Shown piece by piece: positions 1 to 8,469 of a stretch of 52,709 nucleotides of DNA (its first letter is position 1; every line of letters starts with the position of its first letter). Below the pieces are notes generated by a model. The model was given only the letters and a program-made list of their open reading frames with translations. It ran no database searches and was not told where the DNA came from. This DNA comes from an uncultured Ruminococcus sp. (GTDB taxonomy: Bacteria > Bacillota > Clostridia > Oscillospirales > Ruminococcaceae), in contig ONAI01000003.1 in NCBI GenBank assembly GCA_900315755.1, forward strand, positions 1 to 52,709, written 5' to 3'. The position numbers and the translations under genes are program-made.

Positions 1-97
<97 letters not shown>

Positions 98-102
98 TTT
101 TA

Positions 103-136
103 CCCCCTTCAGGTTTTTCCTGAAGGGGGTTTTGTT
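103..136 (+). terminator. Rho-independent terminator of the rRNA operon
   Basis: An 11-bp perfect stem, CCCCCTTCAGG (103-113) with CCTGAAGGGGG (119-129), has a five-T loop and is followed by TTTTGTT. It starts six bases after the 5S end and closes the rRNA transcript. Confidence 0.93.
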
Positions 137-226
137 ATTTCTTCTCCCTTTTTAACTGATTGTGCATAAGTGAAAGCTAAAGGCAGGATTATTTTTATAA
201 AAAAAGCTGTATTTTTCGCAAAAAGG

Positions 227-255
227 TTGAATTCGATATAGTTTTGTGTTATACT
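227..255 (+). promoter_or_regulatory. Sigma-A promoter for the 354-6117 gene group
   Basis: TTGAAT (227-232) and TATACT (250-255) are separated by 17 nt. It lies between the rRNA terminator and the first gene at 354, leaving a leader of about 90 nt that includes a small hairpin ACCGC-AAT-GCGGT (331-343) just before the Shine-Dalgarno sequence. Confidence 0.7.
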
Positions 256-353
256 GTAAGAAGCGTAATTTTGCCTTATGGCTAATATTTCTATAATCGG
301 CAGCGGCTGCACGCCGAATCAAGAGCAGTCACCGCAATGCGGTCGGAGTTGAT

Positions 354-836
354 ATGAATTTTAATGATACAATTTTTACTCTTACACAACAGGCTGACGC
401 TGAAAAACCGTCACTTTTTCCGTTCCCGTTTACTTTGCATCTGATATTCGTATGTATAAGTGTACTGTTTTTTGCATATAGATATATCGCTCAGAAGCGA
501 CCTTATCAGGCAATAATGTCAGTTGCAGTGCTTACTTCTATGGCGATCTGGCTTTCTGACAGCAGAAAGCTTTACTATGGTATAGGAATAATTGAGCTTT
601 CGCTTATTGTTGTTGCACTTATAACTGCAATTATCTTCAAAGCTCCGCCTGTAACAGATGATGAAGAAGCTTCTGATGAAGATGACGATGATGATTCTGA
701 TGAAGATGACGATGATTCTGATGAGGATAATGACAGCGATGATGACGATAACGACGGTGACGAGGCTGAGGATGATGAGGATGCGACTACTGTTCTGAAT
801 GCTGCAAATACCGTCAACAATCTTCTTAATATGTGA
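354..836 (+). CDS. Small membrane protein with a long Asp/Glu/Ser tail, function unknown
   Basis: I do not recognise a family. The 160-residue protein has three predicted membrane segments (about residues 24-45, 50-67 and 72-94). They are followed by a low-complexity acidic segment at residues ~98-144 made of Asp, Glu and Ser with imperfect SDEDDDD units, then a short non-acidic C-terminal segment. The tail would carry a charge near -35 and lie on one side of the membrane. Start ATG 354 is preceded by GGAG (344-347). It is the first gene after the rRNA operon and has its own promoter at 227-255. The next gene begins about 12 bases after the stop with its Shine-Dalgarno overlapping this stop, so the two are probably cotranscribed. 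A role in cation binding or protein contact is only a guess. Confidence 0.75.
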   Translation: MNFNDTIFTLTQQADAEKPSLFPFPFTLHLIFVCISVLFFAYRYIAQKRPYQAIMSVAVLTSMAIWLSDSRKLYYGIGIIELSLIVVALITAIIFKAPPVTDDEEASDEDDDDDSDEDDDDSDEDNDSDDDDNDGDEAEDDEDATTVLNAANTVNNLLNM

Positions 837-848
837 GAGGTGCAGACT

Positions 849-1799
849 GTGAAAATAGCAGTTCTTGACTGGAAAACCGTCAGCAACGGCGGTGATATTT
901 CTTCTGAGGCACTTGAAAAGATAGGTGAGGTAAATATAATTCCTACGACCTCAGCTGAAGAAACTGCCTCAAATATCGGTGATGCGGATATTGTACTTTG
1001 CAACAAGGTACTTATCACAAGAGATGTAATGGACAAGTGTCCTGATATAAAGTATATAGGCTTATTTGCGACTGGATATAATAACGTTGACATCGAATGC
1101 GCTGCTGAAAAGGGGATAGTCGTATGCAATGCCGGACAGTATTCCACTAATGCCGTTGCACAGCAGACATTTGCCTACATACTCGATCATTTCAGCCGTG
1201 TGCGCGACTACGACAGTGCAGTAAAGGATGGGATGTGGGAGCGTTCGCCGCTCTTCTCCTGTTTTCCGATACCAACTGCCGAACTGGCTGGAAAAACTCT
1301 TTCAATAATCGGTTATGGCTCTATCGGAAAAGCTGTTGCTAAGATCGCTGACGCTTTCGGAATGAATATTGTTATCAGTACACGCACTAAGCCGGCGGAC
1401 TGTCCTTATGAGGTAACAGATATGCTGACTGCTGCTGAAAAGGCTGATGTTATAACATTTCACTGCCCTCTTACTGACAAGACAGCGGGTATTGTTGATC
1501 GTGATTTGCTTGGACACATGAAAAAAACTGCGATAGTTATAAATACTTCACGCGGCGGAGTTGTTAATGAAGCTGATCTTGCTTCAGCGCTAAATAACGG
1601 TGATATAGCAGGTGCTTACCTTGATGTGCTTGTAAAAGAGCCGATGTCTCCGGATACACCTCTGAAGAATGCAAAGAACTGCGTTATAACGCCTCATACT
1701 GCATGGGCTCCTCTTGAAACGAGAAAGAGACTGGTCGAAATAGTTTGCAGCAACATTAACGCATGGCTCAGCGGAAGTCCTATAAATAAAGTGAATTAA
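849..1799 (+). CDS. D-isomer-specific 2-hydroxyacid dehydrogenase (glycerate dehydrogenase-like)
   Basis: Predicted NAD(P)H-dependent reduction of a 2-keto acid to a D-2-hydroxyacid, or the reverse. Hydroxypyruvate/glycerate is the closest family match I recognise, but the substrate is not proven. The ~316-residue protein has the split family layout: a substrate domain at both ends around a Rossmann domain with IIGYGSIGKAVAKIADAFGM near residue 150. The family catalytic residues are visible as the Arg of NTSRGGVVNE, a downstream acidic residue in DVLVKEP and the His of TPHTAW. I place the start at GTG 849 because GAGAGG (835-840) lies 8 nt upstream; a GTG at 840 would add three residues but overlaps that site. 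It sits between the acidic-tail protein and proB, which is only 12 bases downstream, so it is likely in one transcript with the proline genes. Confidence 0.88.
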   Translation: MKIAVLDWKTVSNGGDISSEALEKIGEVNIIPTTSAEETASNIGDADIVLCNKVLITRDVMDKCPDIKYIGLFATGYNNVDIECAAEKGIVVCNAGQYSTNAVAQQTFAYILDHFSRVRDYDSAVKDGMWERSPLFSCFPIPTAELAGKTLSIIGYGSIGKAVAKIADAFGMNIVISTRTKPADCPYEVTDMLTAAEKADVITFHCPLTDKTAGIVDRDLLGHMKKTAIVINTSRGGVVNEADLASALNNGDIAGAYLDVLVKEPMSPDTPLKNAKNCVITPHTAWAPLETRKRLVEIVCSNINAWLSGSPINKVN

Positions 1800-1811
1800 G
1801 GAAGTTATAAA

Positions 1812-2609
1812 ATGAGAAGTATTTCCGAAAAGAAGCGAGTTGTTATAAAACTCGGAACATCTACTCTTGCCCACAAGACCGGTAAACTCAATATCCGCAG
1901 GATGACTAATCTTGTGCGTGTAATATCCGATCTTCATAACTCCGGCAAGGAGATAATAATGGTGTCGTCAGGAGCAGTAGGTCTTGGTGCAGGAAAGCTC
2001 GGACTGCCCGAAAAGCCCAAGGATACTAAGATGAAGCAGGCTGTTGCGGCTATCGGACAGTGTGAACTCATGCACGTATATGATGATATGTTTGCAAAAT
2101 ATAGCATTACTGTGGGACAGATCCTCCTTACCAAGGCGATCATAAATAATCCCAGCCACTGCGAGAACTTCAAGAATACCATTGAAAGACTTGTGGGTAT
2201 GGATGTTATCCCGATTGTAAATGAAAACGATACCATTGCTATTGATGAGCTCGAACTTGAGATCGGCGAGAACGATTCGCTTTCTGCACTTGTTGCCGAG
2301 CTTTCCGGCGCTGATCTTCTTCTGATACTTTCCGATATTGACGGTCTTTATGACGATGATCCGCGTTCAAATCCAGATGCTAAGCCGATACACGTTGTTG
2401 AGGAGATAACACCCGAAATAGAGCGCGTTGCAGGCGGTGCAGGTACAAGTCTCGGAACAGGCGGTATGTCCACGAAGATAAATGCCGCAAAGATCGCTAC
2501 CGAAGCCGGCATAGACATGGTTATAATGAACGGAAGAGATCCCGAAAAGCTGTATGACCTCTTTGAGGATAAGGACATCGGTACTATCTTCCTGTCTAAA
2601 AATAAATGA
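1812..2609 (+). CDS. proB: Glutamate 5-kinase, short form without PUA domain
   Basis: Phosphorylates glutamate to gamma-glutamyl phosphate, the first step of proline synthesis, in the cytoplasm. The 265 residues cover only the amino-acid-kinase fold: the N-terminal VVIKLGTSTL nucleotide loop, VSSGAVGLGAG, PIVNENDTIA and the GTGGMSTKI motif near residues 210-220. The C-terminal PUA domain of the E. coli enzyme (367 residues) is absent; many Firmicutes carry this short form. In characterised enzymes the PUA domain is not needed for catalysis, though it can affect feedback control. The start ATG has AAGGAAG about 7 nt upstream. proA follows after 24 bases, as expected for a proBA pair; no proC lies in the window. 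Confidence 0.96.
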   Translation: MRSISEKKRVVIKLGTSTLAHKTGKLNIRRMTNLVRVISDLHNSGKEIIMVSSGAVGLGAGKLGLPEKPKDTKMKQAVAAIGQCELMHVYDDMFAKYSITVGQILLTKAIINNPSHCENFKNTIERLVGMDVIPIVNENDTIAIDELELEIGENDSLSALVAELSGADLLLILSDIDGLYDDDPRSNPDAKPIHVVEEITPEIERVAGGAGTSLGTGGMSTKINAAKIATEAGIDMVIMNGRDPEKLYDLFEDKDIGTIFLSKNK

Positions 2610-2633
2610 TATGGAATAATTGAGGTGAATATT

Positions 2634-3878
2634 ATGAGTTATACTCTTGAACTCGGAAAAAAGGCAAAGGCAGCTGAAACAGTTATTGCTTCTGCCGGAA
2701 CTCTTATAAAGAATAACGCTCTTGCAGCTATCTCAAAGGCTCTTATCGAGAACAAGGAGCGTATCATAGCTGAAAATACCAAGGACATCGAGGCTGCCAA
2801 GGCTAACGGTATGTCAGAGGCAAAGCAGGATCGTCTCAAACTTGACGAAAAGCGTATTGCTGATATGGCAAAGGGAGTTGACGATCTTATCGCTCTCGGA
2901 GATCCTATCGGTGAGGTAATGGACGGATTCACAAGACCAAATGGTCTCAGAATAACTAAAGTGCGTGTACCTCTTGGCGTTATCGGTATCATATATGAAT
3001 CACGTCCGAACGTTACTGTTGATGCGGCTGCACTTTGCCTTAAAACAGGAAATGCAGTTATACTAAAGGGCGGCAAAGAGGCTATAAACTCAAATGTATG
3101 TCTCGGTGCAATAATGCGTGAGGCAATTGAAAGTGCCGGTCTGCCTGCTGATGTTATTCAGGTAGTCGAGAACACTTCCCGCGAGACCACTACTGAGATC
3201 ATGCGTCTCAACGGTTATGTTGATGTTCTCATTCCAAGAGGAAGCGCGAATCTGATACAGGCTGTTGTACAGAATGCGACAGTACCTGTAATTGAGACAG
3301 GTGCCGGAAATTGTCACGTATATGTTGATGCCTCCGCAGACCTTGACATGGCTGTTGAGATCACTGATAACGCTAAAACTCAGCGTCCTTCTGTCTGCAA
3401 TGCTATCGAGAGCCTTCTCGTTCACAAGGACTGCGCTGAGAAGTTCCTGCCAATGATCGCAGAGCGCTTCAAGTCTCATAATGTAAGAATATATGGATGC
3501 GACAGAACTATGGCTATACTCAGCGGTATCGAAAAGGCTTCTGAGAACGAGTACGCAACAGAGTTCAATGACTTTGTTATCGCAGTAAAGGTGGTAGACT
3601 CTATCGACGAGGCTATCGCTCATATCAGAAAATACAGTACAAGACATTCTGAATGTATCGTTACAAGCTCGCTTGCAAGCGCTGAGAAATTCCAGAAGGA
3701 AGTCGACGCTGCTGCTGTTTACGTAAACGCTTCAACAAGATTTACTGACGGAGGAGAGTTCGGATTCGGCGCTGAGATAGGTATCTCAACACAGAAACTC
3801 CATGCCAGAGGACCTATGGGACTAAGAGAACTTACAACAGCAAAATATCTGATAAACGGAAACGGTCAGATAAGATAA
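2634..3878 (+). CDS. proA: Gamma-glutamyl phosphate reductase
   Basis: NADPH-dependent reduction of gamma-glutamyl phosphate to glutamate-5-semialdehyde, the second proline-synthesis step; it is thought to channel the unstable intermediate from ProB. The 414-residue length is normal. The aldehyde-dehydrogenase fold is clear, with IGIIYESRPNVTVDAAALC, the glycine-rich LKGGKEAINSN, the catalytic Cys in QRPSVCNAIESLLVH and the C-terminal HARGPMGLRELTT motif. I start at ATG 2634, with TGAGGTG (2621-2627) 6 nt upstream; a GTG inside that Shine-Dalgarno would add only MNI. It follows proB and precedes the long repeat-rich membrane protein by 19 bases. Confidence 0.97.
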   Translation: MSYTLELGKKAKAAETVIASAGTLIKNNALAAISKALIENKERIIAENTKDIEAAKANGMSEAKQDRLKLDEKRIADMAKGVDDLIALGDPIGEVMDGFTRPNGLRITKVRVPLGVIGIIYESRPNVTVDAAALCLKTGNAVILKGGKEAINSNVCLGAIMREAIESAGLPADVIQVVENTSRETTTEIMRLNGYVDVLIPRGSANLIQAVVQNATVPVIETGAGNCHVYVDASADLDMAVEITDNAKTQRPSVCNAIESLLVHKDCAEKFLPMIAERFKSHNVRIYGCDRTMAILSGIEKASENEYATEFNDFVIAVKVVDSIDEAIAHIRKYSTRHSECIVTSSLASAEKFQKEVDAAAVYVNASTRFTDGGEFGFGAEIGISTQKLHARGPMGLRELTTAKYLINGNGQIR

Positions 3879-3897
3879 ATAATATTTGGAGGTCGTA

Positions 3898-6117
3898 ATG
3901 ACTATCAGAAAAGATCTGGACGATATGCTCAACAGCCTGAAAACAGGCGGTCAGAGTCCGGCAGATGCAGAAAAAAGAAAACCGATCGAAGAGAAACACG
4001 TACAGAAAAAGAGTATCTATGACAGTATGTCAGTTGATGACCTGTTATCGGCGCTCAATGCTGAAAAAAAGCAGCCTGAACCGGTACAGGAGCAGTTCCA
4101 GAGACCGAAGCAGACTGAGGTAAAGCCAGCTGAACCGGTAAGTGTGCCGGTACAGGAGCAGTTCCAGAGACCGCAGCAGACTGAGATAAAGCCAGCTGAG
4201 CCGGTAAGTGCGCCGGTACAGGAGCAGTTTCAGAGACCGCAGCAGACTGAGGTTAAGCCAGTCGAGCCGGTAAGTGTACCGGAACAGGAGCAGTTCCAGA
4301 GACCGCAGCAGACTGAGGTAAAACCTGCCGAACCGGTAATTGCGCCGGTACAGGAAAAGCGTGAGTCCAAGCCTGTGAGCAGTGGTATTCCGGAGCTGCA
4401 TCATACTTCCGCTGTTCATGCAGAGCCTGTCACCATACAGGAGACTGTGAATGTTATCTCACGCGCACCTGAGATCACAGAGCCTAAAAAGGTGATTTTC
4501 GATACTGCAAAGAACGAACATAAGCGCAGTGTAAAGCCGGCTGAGGAAAAGCCGTCCGATGCTGCTGAAAAGCCGAAGCATAAGAAAAGGATAGTCATAA
4601 CCGGAGAGCTTCCGGATTATGAGGCTATACGTCAGCGCGAACTTGAAAAGGACCGTCTTGCCCGTGAAAAAGCTGAGGCAGAGAAGGCTGCTGAGGAAGC
4701 AGAACAGGCTATGCCTGAACCTGTACCGCCGGTCATTGAACCGGCAGAGGAGAATGCTGAGAATGCTTTTCCAGCTGAGGAGAAGTCTGAGATAACGGAA
4801 GAGAAATCCAAAAAGAGTTTATTTTCAAAGATCAAAGATAAATTCAAAGTCGAGGAACTCGGCGGAGATATGCCTGATCCGGAACCGCCTGTGATGCCTG
4901 TTCATGTTGAAAAGGACGAGGTGGACAGCTTCATAGAAGAAGTAAATGCTGAAGCTGAAGAAACGGAATATCAGCCGATAAGTGAGGAAGAATTCACTGA
5001 GCCTGAATCTGAGATCGAGCCGGCTGCGGAAGAGGAGCTTCCGTCTGCTGATGAACTTCTTGATGCTGCTCTTGCAGCGATAAATGCTGCTGATAATCAG
5101 TATGAAGCTTCTGAGGAGATACCGTCAGAACCGGAGATACCTGAGCAGGAGCAGACTGAACAGACCGAAGAAGACGTTGAAGAGACAGAGAGCGATCCTG
5201 TAAACAGTATCATAAGCGATATGCGTGAGGATGCTGCAAATGCTATCGCAGATCTCGATAAGCCGCGCGAAGAAAAACAGGCTGAACAGACTGAGAGCGC
5301 AAAGGAAAGTGTTGAAGTCAATAAGACAGAGACTGTACAAAAAGAGGAAAAACCGGAAAAGAAGAGCGTATTAAAGAAGATACTCGATGAAGATCCGGAA
5401 GAGCTTATTAATGAGTGCAGTGAAAAATCCGAAGCCGATGAAGAGAATTCTGATAGTTCATTCAAGAATATCAGGTTCAAGAAGACGCTGTATACAGTTT
5501 TGGGTGCAGTATTCGCAGTATTTGCGGTTATAGGTATCATAGTGTCGGTAAGCAAGTGTGTAAGTACCGTTCGCAGCTTCACCTCCGGCGAAGTAAAGAA
5601 GGACGGCTTCAATGAGATAGTGTATCCTGCTGTAATAATGGATATTGAGTCGTTCAATTCACCGGCTGAACTTAGTTCAGAACAGATCATAACTGCTTCT
5701 ATATGGTCGATAATCATGGATGAGGACCGTGTTTCAAAGTACACTGTAAATCCGGGTACTGATACTATCTCTATCCCGTATATGGACGTTGAGGCTCGTG
5801 CAGTTGAGATGTTCGGAACCGAGCATCCTGCATTTGAACACTGTACTGTCGGACCGGTAGATTCAAGATTCTTCTATTCCGAGGGCGCATATAATGTAAA
5901 GATCAAGCCGATAACGTTTACCTATTCACCTGAGATAAAGTCAATAGTCAAGAGCGGAAGCACCTATACTGTAAGCGTTGATTACATTGACGAACTTCCT
6001 GAATGGATGGATAAGAGCGTGTCTAAGTCAGTTGAGTTCAAACTGACCGAGCACGATGACAATACATACAGCATTGATTCAATGAAGATCGAATACGTCA
6101 AGAGCAGTAACATATAA
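3898..6117 (+). CDS. Large Glu/Pro-rich single-pass membrane protein with 22-residue repeats, function unknown
   Basis: I do not recognise a family for this 739-residue protein. Residues ~1-530 are hydrophilic and mostly disordered-looking, rich in Glu, Pro, Lys and Ala. They include four near-identical 22-residue repeats (residues 62-149; consensus PVQEQFQRPQQTEVKPAEPV) and a charged Ala/Glu/Lys helix around residue 250. A single hydrophobic segment at ~531-553 is followed by a compact ~185-residue domain rich in Tyr, Ser and Thr that looks folded. With one membrane span, the repeat region is probably cytoplasmic and the C-terminal domain outside. ATG 3898 is the start: GGAGG (3888-3892) lies 5 nt upstream. 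It is the last gene of the group begun at 354 and ends at a terminator. A scaffold role at the envelope or divisome is possible but not shown. Confidence 0.8.
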   Translation: MTIRKDLDDMLNSLKTGGQSPADAEKRKPIEEKHVQKKSIYDSMSVDDLLSALNAEKKQPEPVQEQFQRPKQTEVKPAEPVSVPVQEQFQRPQQTEIKPAEPVSAPVQEQFQRPQQTEVKPVEPVSVPEQEQFQRPQQTEVKPAEPVIAPVQEKRESKPVSSGIPELHHTSAVHAEPVTIQETVNVISRAPEITEPKKVIFDTAKNEHKRSVKPAEEKPSDAAEKPKHKKRIVITGELPDYEAIRQRELEKDRLAREKAEAEKAAEEAEQAMPEPVPPVIEPAEENAENAFPAEEKSEITEEKSKKSLFSKIKDKFKVEELGGDMPDPEPPVMPVHVEKDEVDSFIEEVNAEAEETEYQPISEEEFTEPESEIEPAAEEELPSADELLDAALAAINAADNQYEASEEIPSEPEIPEQEQTEQTEEDVEETESDPVNSIISDMREDAANAIADLDKPREEKQAEQTESAKESVEVNKTETVQKEEKPEKKSVLKKILDEDPEELINECSEKSEADEENSDSSFKNIRFKKTLYTVLGAVFAVFAVIGIIVSVSKCVSTVRSFTSGEVKKDGFNEIVYPAVIMDIESFNSPAELSSEQIITASIWSIIMDEDRVSKYTVNPGTDTISIPYMDVEARAVEMFGTEHPAFEHCTVGPVDSRFFYSEGAYNVKIKPITFTYSPEIKSIVKSGSTYTVSVDYIDELPEWMDKSVSKSVEFKLTEHDDNTYSIDSMKIEYVKSSNI
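4081..4344 (+). repeat. Four tandem 66-bp repeats inside the long membrane-protein gene
   Basis: Units at 4081-4146, 4147-4212, 4213-4278 and 4279-4344 each encode 22 residues beginning P(V/E)QEQFQRP. They differ at a few bases, mostly by Lys/Gln, Val/Ile and Ala/Val swaps. The high DNA identity suggests recent duplication and possible copy-number variation between strains. Confidence 0.93.
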
Positions 6118-6140
6118 GCTGAACTGACAAACATAATAAC

Positions 6141-6164
6141 AGAGGCGACCTTATGGTCGCCTCT
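6141..6164. terminator. Bidirectional terminator between convergent genes
   Basis: A 10-bp perfect stem, AGAGGCGACC (6141-6150) with GGTCGCCTCT (6155-6164), has a TTAT loop and lies between the stop at 6117 and the convergent gene ending at 6171. The T-tracts on both sides are short and mixed. Confidence 0.8.
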
Positions 6165-6170
6165 TGTTCG

Positions 6171-6494
6171 TTATATCACGTATTTTCTTACATCTTCACG
6201 TATGTACATTTTTGCATTTTCTTCGCCGAACATCTTGGCAAAACAGCTTTCATCCGCAATAATACGCAATTTATCCGCTTTGGTAAGCTGCTTTATACGG
6301 TATTCCAGTTTAGAAGCTTTACTGCGGTCTGATGTGCTCCACAGCGCTTCGAGTGCTTCTGCCTGATGTGAACGGGTATATTTCGCGCATTTTTCGCTCT
6401 TCCCGAAATGCTCAGCCATACGTCTTTCGACATTGTTAGTTATGCCGGTATATAAGGTGTTTCCCGAGCAGCGTATCATGTAGATATAGTACAT
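6171..6494 (-). CDS. GIY-YIG nuclease-superfamily protein (YhbQ/UPF0213 type)
   Basis: A 107-residue stand-alone GIY-YIG domain. The signature tyrosines are in MYYIYMIRC and LYTGITNNVERRMAEH, with the conserved Arg and His of that helix and a C-terminal Glu in KLEYRIKQLTKADK. Proteins of this size are related to nuclease domains, and some members have been linked to DNA damage responses; the cellular role is not settled. The start ATG overlaps the upstream gene's TAA by one base (TAATG), so translation is probably coupled. Both genes share the promoter at 7225-7253. Confidence 0.92.
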   Translation of the reverse strand: MYYIYMIRCSGNTLYTGITNNVERRMAEHFGKSEKCAKYTRSHQAEALEALWSTSDRSKASKLEYRIKQLTKADKLRIIADESCFAKMFGEENAKMYIREDVRKYVI

Positions 6495-7150
6495 TATTTT
6501 GCTGAAACTCCAGGGATCTCATCTGCACGGTGAGCAGCGCTGTCCTGTTGTGCAGCGAGATTGACTTCAAAGAAAGCGATAGCAGTCATAAGCTGAGAAT
6601 TGAAGGCAGTTCCCTCGTATTCGCGCATTACTCTTTCAAAATCGCCTGAGCGTCTGAGCAGATCAGCCTTGAGCAGTTTGAAGTTTGGATCGTTTTTGAA
6701 GGCTGCCGGATGAGAATCCATAACTGCCACTGCTGCTTTACGGCAAGCTTTAGCCTGCGGCTCACTGTTGTCATCATCGAGCATCCAAGCTGAATATAAA
6801 TATGATTGGACAGCTTCTTTGTAGCAGTGTTCTTTCAGGCATACAAGCGCTTTCTTTATCATGTAGGAAGCTTTTCCGCTTACTCCGCCGATACCGCCGC
6901 AGGTCTTATACTCTTCGCTGTTCAGGTACTCCTTGTCTATGTCAGCCGGCATATCGAGCGAGGCGTTGCAGTAGCCGCATTCCGGACACTTCATTACCCA
7001 GTAGTTGATATATCCGCGGTGAGGTGCTGCCGGACGCAGGTCTATATCCGGAACTCCCTTCTGAGGATCTGATGAGGTTATAACAGTATGCGTTGATCTT
7101 ACGCCGCAGATGCTGCATACAACTTCTTTTTCTTCTGTACAAAAAGGCAT
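6494..7150 (-). CDS. DUF2225-like cysteine-rich protein
   Basis: A 218-residue cytoplasmic protein resembling the DUF2225 family, whose function is unknown. Two Cys pairs near the N-terminus, CSIC and CPEC (the second followed by GYCN), look like a zinc site. The rest is helical with TPR-like character, including KALVCLKEHCYKEAVQSYLYSAWMLDD split over two helices and LLKADLLRRSGDFERVMREYE. I start at ATG 7150, encoding MPFCTEEK, because AAGGGAG lies 7 nt upstream; a longer reading frame would begin inside that ribosome site. It is the first gene of a two-gene transcript and overlaps the GIY-YIG start by one base. Confidence 0.85.
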   Translation of the reverse strand: MPFCTEEKEVVCSICGVRSTHTVITSSDPQKGVPDIDLRPAAPHRGYINYWVMKCPECGYCNASLDMPADIDKEYLNSEEYKTCGGIGGVSGKASYMIKKALVCLKEHCYKEAVQSYLYSAWMLDDDNSEPQAKACRKAAVAVMDSHPAAFKNDPNFKLLKADLLRRSGDFERVMREYEGTAFNSQLMTAIAFFEVNLAAQQDSAAHRADEIPGVSAK

Positions 7151-7224
7151 ATCGTTTCTCCCTTCGGGCAGCAAGTATGATAGCGTTTTATGCCGTTGCT
7201 GCTTCGATGTATTTATCTATACTG

Positions 7225-7253
7225 ATTATACCAGTAAAGCCATATAATGTCAA
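7225..7253 (-). promoter_or_regulatory. Consensus sigma-A promoter for the 7150-6171 pair
   Basis: Read on the minus strand, TTGACA (7253-7248) and TATAAT (7230-7225) are perfect consensus boxes 17 nt apart. The start point would be near 7218, giving a ~68-nt leader to ATG 7150. Confidence 0.88.
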
Positions 7254-7374
7254 TAAGAGACATCGTGCGTTCCATTATTTCCTTTGACGAGATATGCGAA
7301 AGCTGTTTACAAAACTCGAAAAATGTGTTATTATATAATCTGATGATAATGTTCATTTATCCACGGAGGTAAAA

Positions 7375-8436
7375 ATGTCTGATAATATAAATATCAAACC
7401 CCAAAAGAAAAAAGCAAAGTCATTCAAGGGGCTTGCTATCTTTGAACTCATAGTAATTCTCGGACTTGTCTGCGGTCTTACATGGGATCTTTTCATACGG
7501 GAACGTGATAATAAGGATACTGCTGTCACTGCCAGCAAGATCGTTGCAGATCAGCCCGAGGAGGATCCGCAGGTAAGAAAAAGAGCTGTTATTGAAAAGG
7601 AAGAGACGTTCTATCAGCTGGATGGCAAAAAGATCCTGTATAATGACAGCGCTCTTGGACAGGTATATCTTCCTGTATTTCAGGATGTTCCGGCTTGTTC
7701 GCTTAATATGGACTCTCTCGTGACTCGTAACGGCTATTCCTTTTACCGTGAAAACGGTAAGGTGACCTCTATCGCCGGAATCGACATATCTGAGTATCAG
7801 GGCGATATAGACTGGGAAAAGGTAAAGTCTGCCGGTATTGATTTTGCAATAATAAGAGCAGCTTATCGTACATACGGAAACGGAGAGATAAAGCTCGATA
7901 AGAAATTCGAGGAGAATGTAAAAAAAGCGGACGAAGCAGGTATAAAAGTCGGAGTTTACATTTTCTCTCAGGCCGTGAACGTCGAAGAAGCTATTGAGGA
8001 AGCGGATTATCTGCTTGATGCTGTCGAGCCCTACAATATCACATACCCTCTTGTTTTTGACTGGGAAATGATCTACGGAGATGACGCAAGAACAGATTCT
8101 GTTTCAGTTGAAACTCTTGCTGACTGCTGTATCGCATTTTGTGAGAGAGTAAAGTCTGCCGGTTATGTTCCGATGCTTTACCAGAACAAGAACACTTCAC
8201 TGATGAAGCTCGATCTTCCGCGCATCAAGGATTATGATTTCTGGCTTGCTGAGTACAATACACAGCCGACCTATTACTATGATTTTGATATATGGCAGTA
8301 TTCGTCTCAGGCGTATATTCCGGGAATCAAAGGAAGCGTTGACGTTAATATCGCATTCAAGGATTACAGCAAACCGCAGACAGGCGCTGCGGATGTAACT
8401 GAAACGGCTTCTGCTGCATCGGAAGAAAAACAATAA
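7375..8436 (+). CDS. Membrane-anchored GH25 lysozyme-like muramidase
   Basis: Predicted to cleave the beta-1,4 bond between N-acetylmuramic acid and N-acetylglucosamine in peptidoglycan. The 353-residue protein has a short Lys-rich cytoplasmic N-terminus, one membrane segment at ~19-40, a linker region of ~90 residues, and a GH25 domain from ~132 to ~335. It opens with GIDISEYQGDIDW and holds the DWE motif (Asp229, Glu231). These match the family's catalytic acids, with Asp137 also conserved. The uncleaved N-terminal anchor suggests a cell-bound autolysin used for the cell's own wall. A strong site GGAGG lies 7 nt before ATG. Promoter boxes upstream are not clear: TATAAT occurs at 7334-7339 but without a well-spaced -35. 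The gene ends at a terminator at 8446. Confidence 0.93.
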   Translation: MSDNINIKPQKKKAKSFKGLAIFELIVILGLVCGLTWDLFIRERDNKDTAVTASKIVADQPEEDPQVRKRAVIEKEETFYQLDGKKILYNDSALGQVYLPVFQDVPACSLNMDSLVTRNGYSFYRENGKVTSIAGIDISEYQGDIDWEKVKSAGIDFAIIRAAYRTYGNGEIKLDKKFEENVKKADEAGIKVGVYIFSQAVNVEEAIEEADYLLDAVEPYNITYPLVFDWEMIYGDDARTDSVSVETLADCCIAFCERVKSAGYVPMLYQNKNTSLMKLDLPRIKDYDFWLAEYNTQPTYYYDFDIWQYSSQAYIPGIKGSVDVNIAFKDYSKPQTGAADVTETASAASEEKQ

Positions 8437-8445
8437 GCATAAGAA

Positions 8446-8469
8446 AGCCCTCCATTTCGGAGGGCTCGA
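8446..8469 (+). terminator. Terminator of the GH25 gene
   Basis: AGCCCTCC (8446-8453) pairs with GGAGGGCT (8459-8466) around ATTTC. The same 19-nt core recurs at 8698-8718 as the terminator of the convergent tex gene. Confidence 0.8.

Noticed and set aside
575..1147. Minus-strand frame rich in serine opposite the acidic tail gene
   Set aside because: The serine runs are the antisense reading of GAT/GAC-rich codons, and the frame spans two real genes.
4081..4344. CRISPR array
   Set aside because: The repeats are 66 bp, in frame within a gene, and have no unique spacers.
4045..4419. Repeat-rich minus-strand frame with Leu/Arg repeats
   Set aside because: Antisense image of the 66-bp repeats in the 3898-6117 gene; no ribosome site or context.
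7284..7339. Promoter for the GH25 gene from TTGACG (7284) or TTTACA (7306) to TATAAT (7334)
   Set aside because: The spacings are about 44 and 22 nt, too far from 17 to call.
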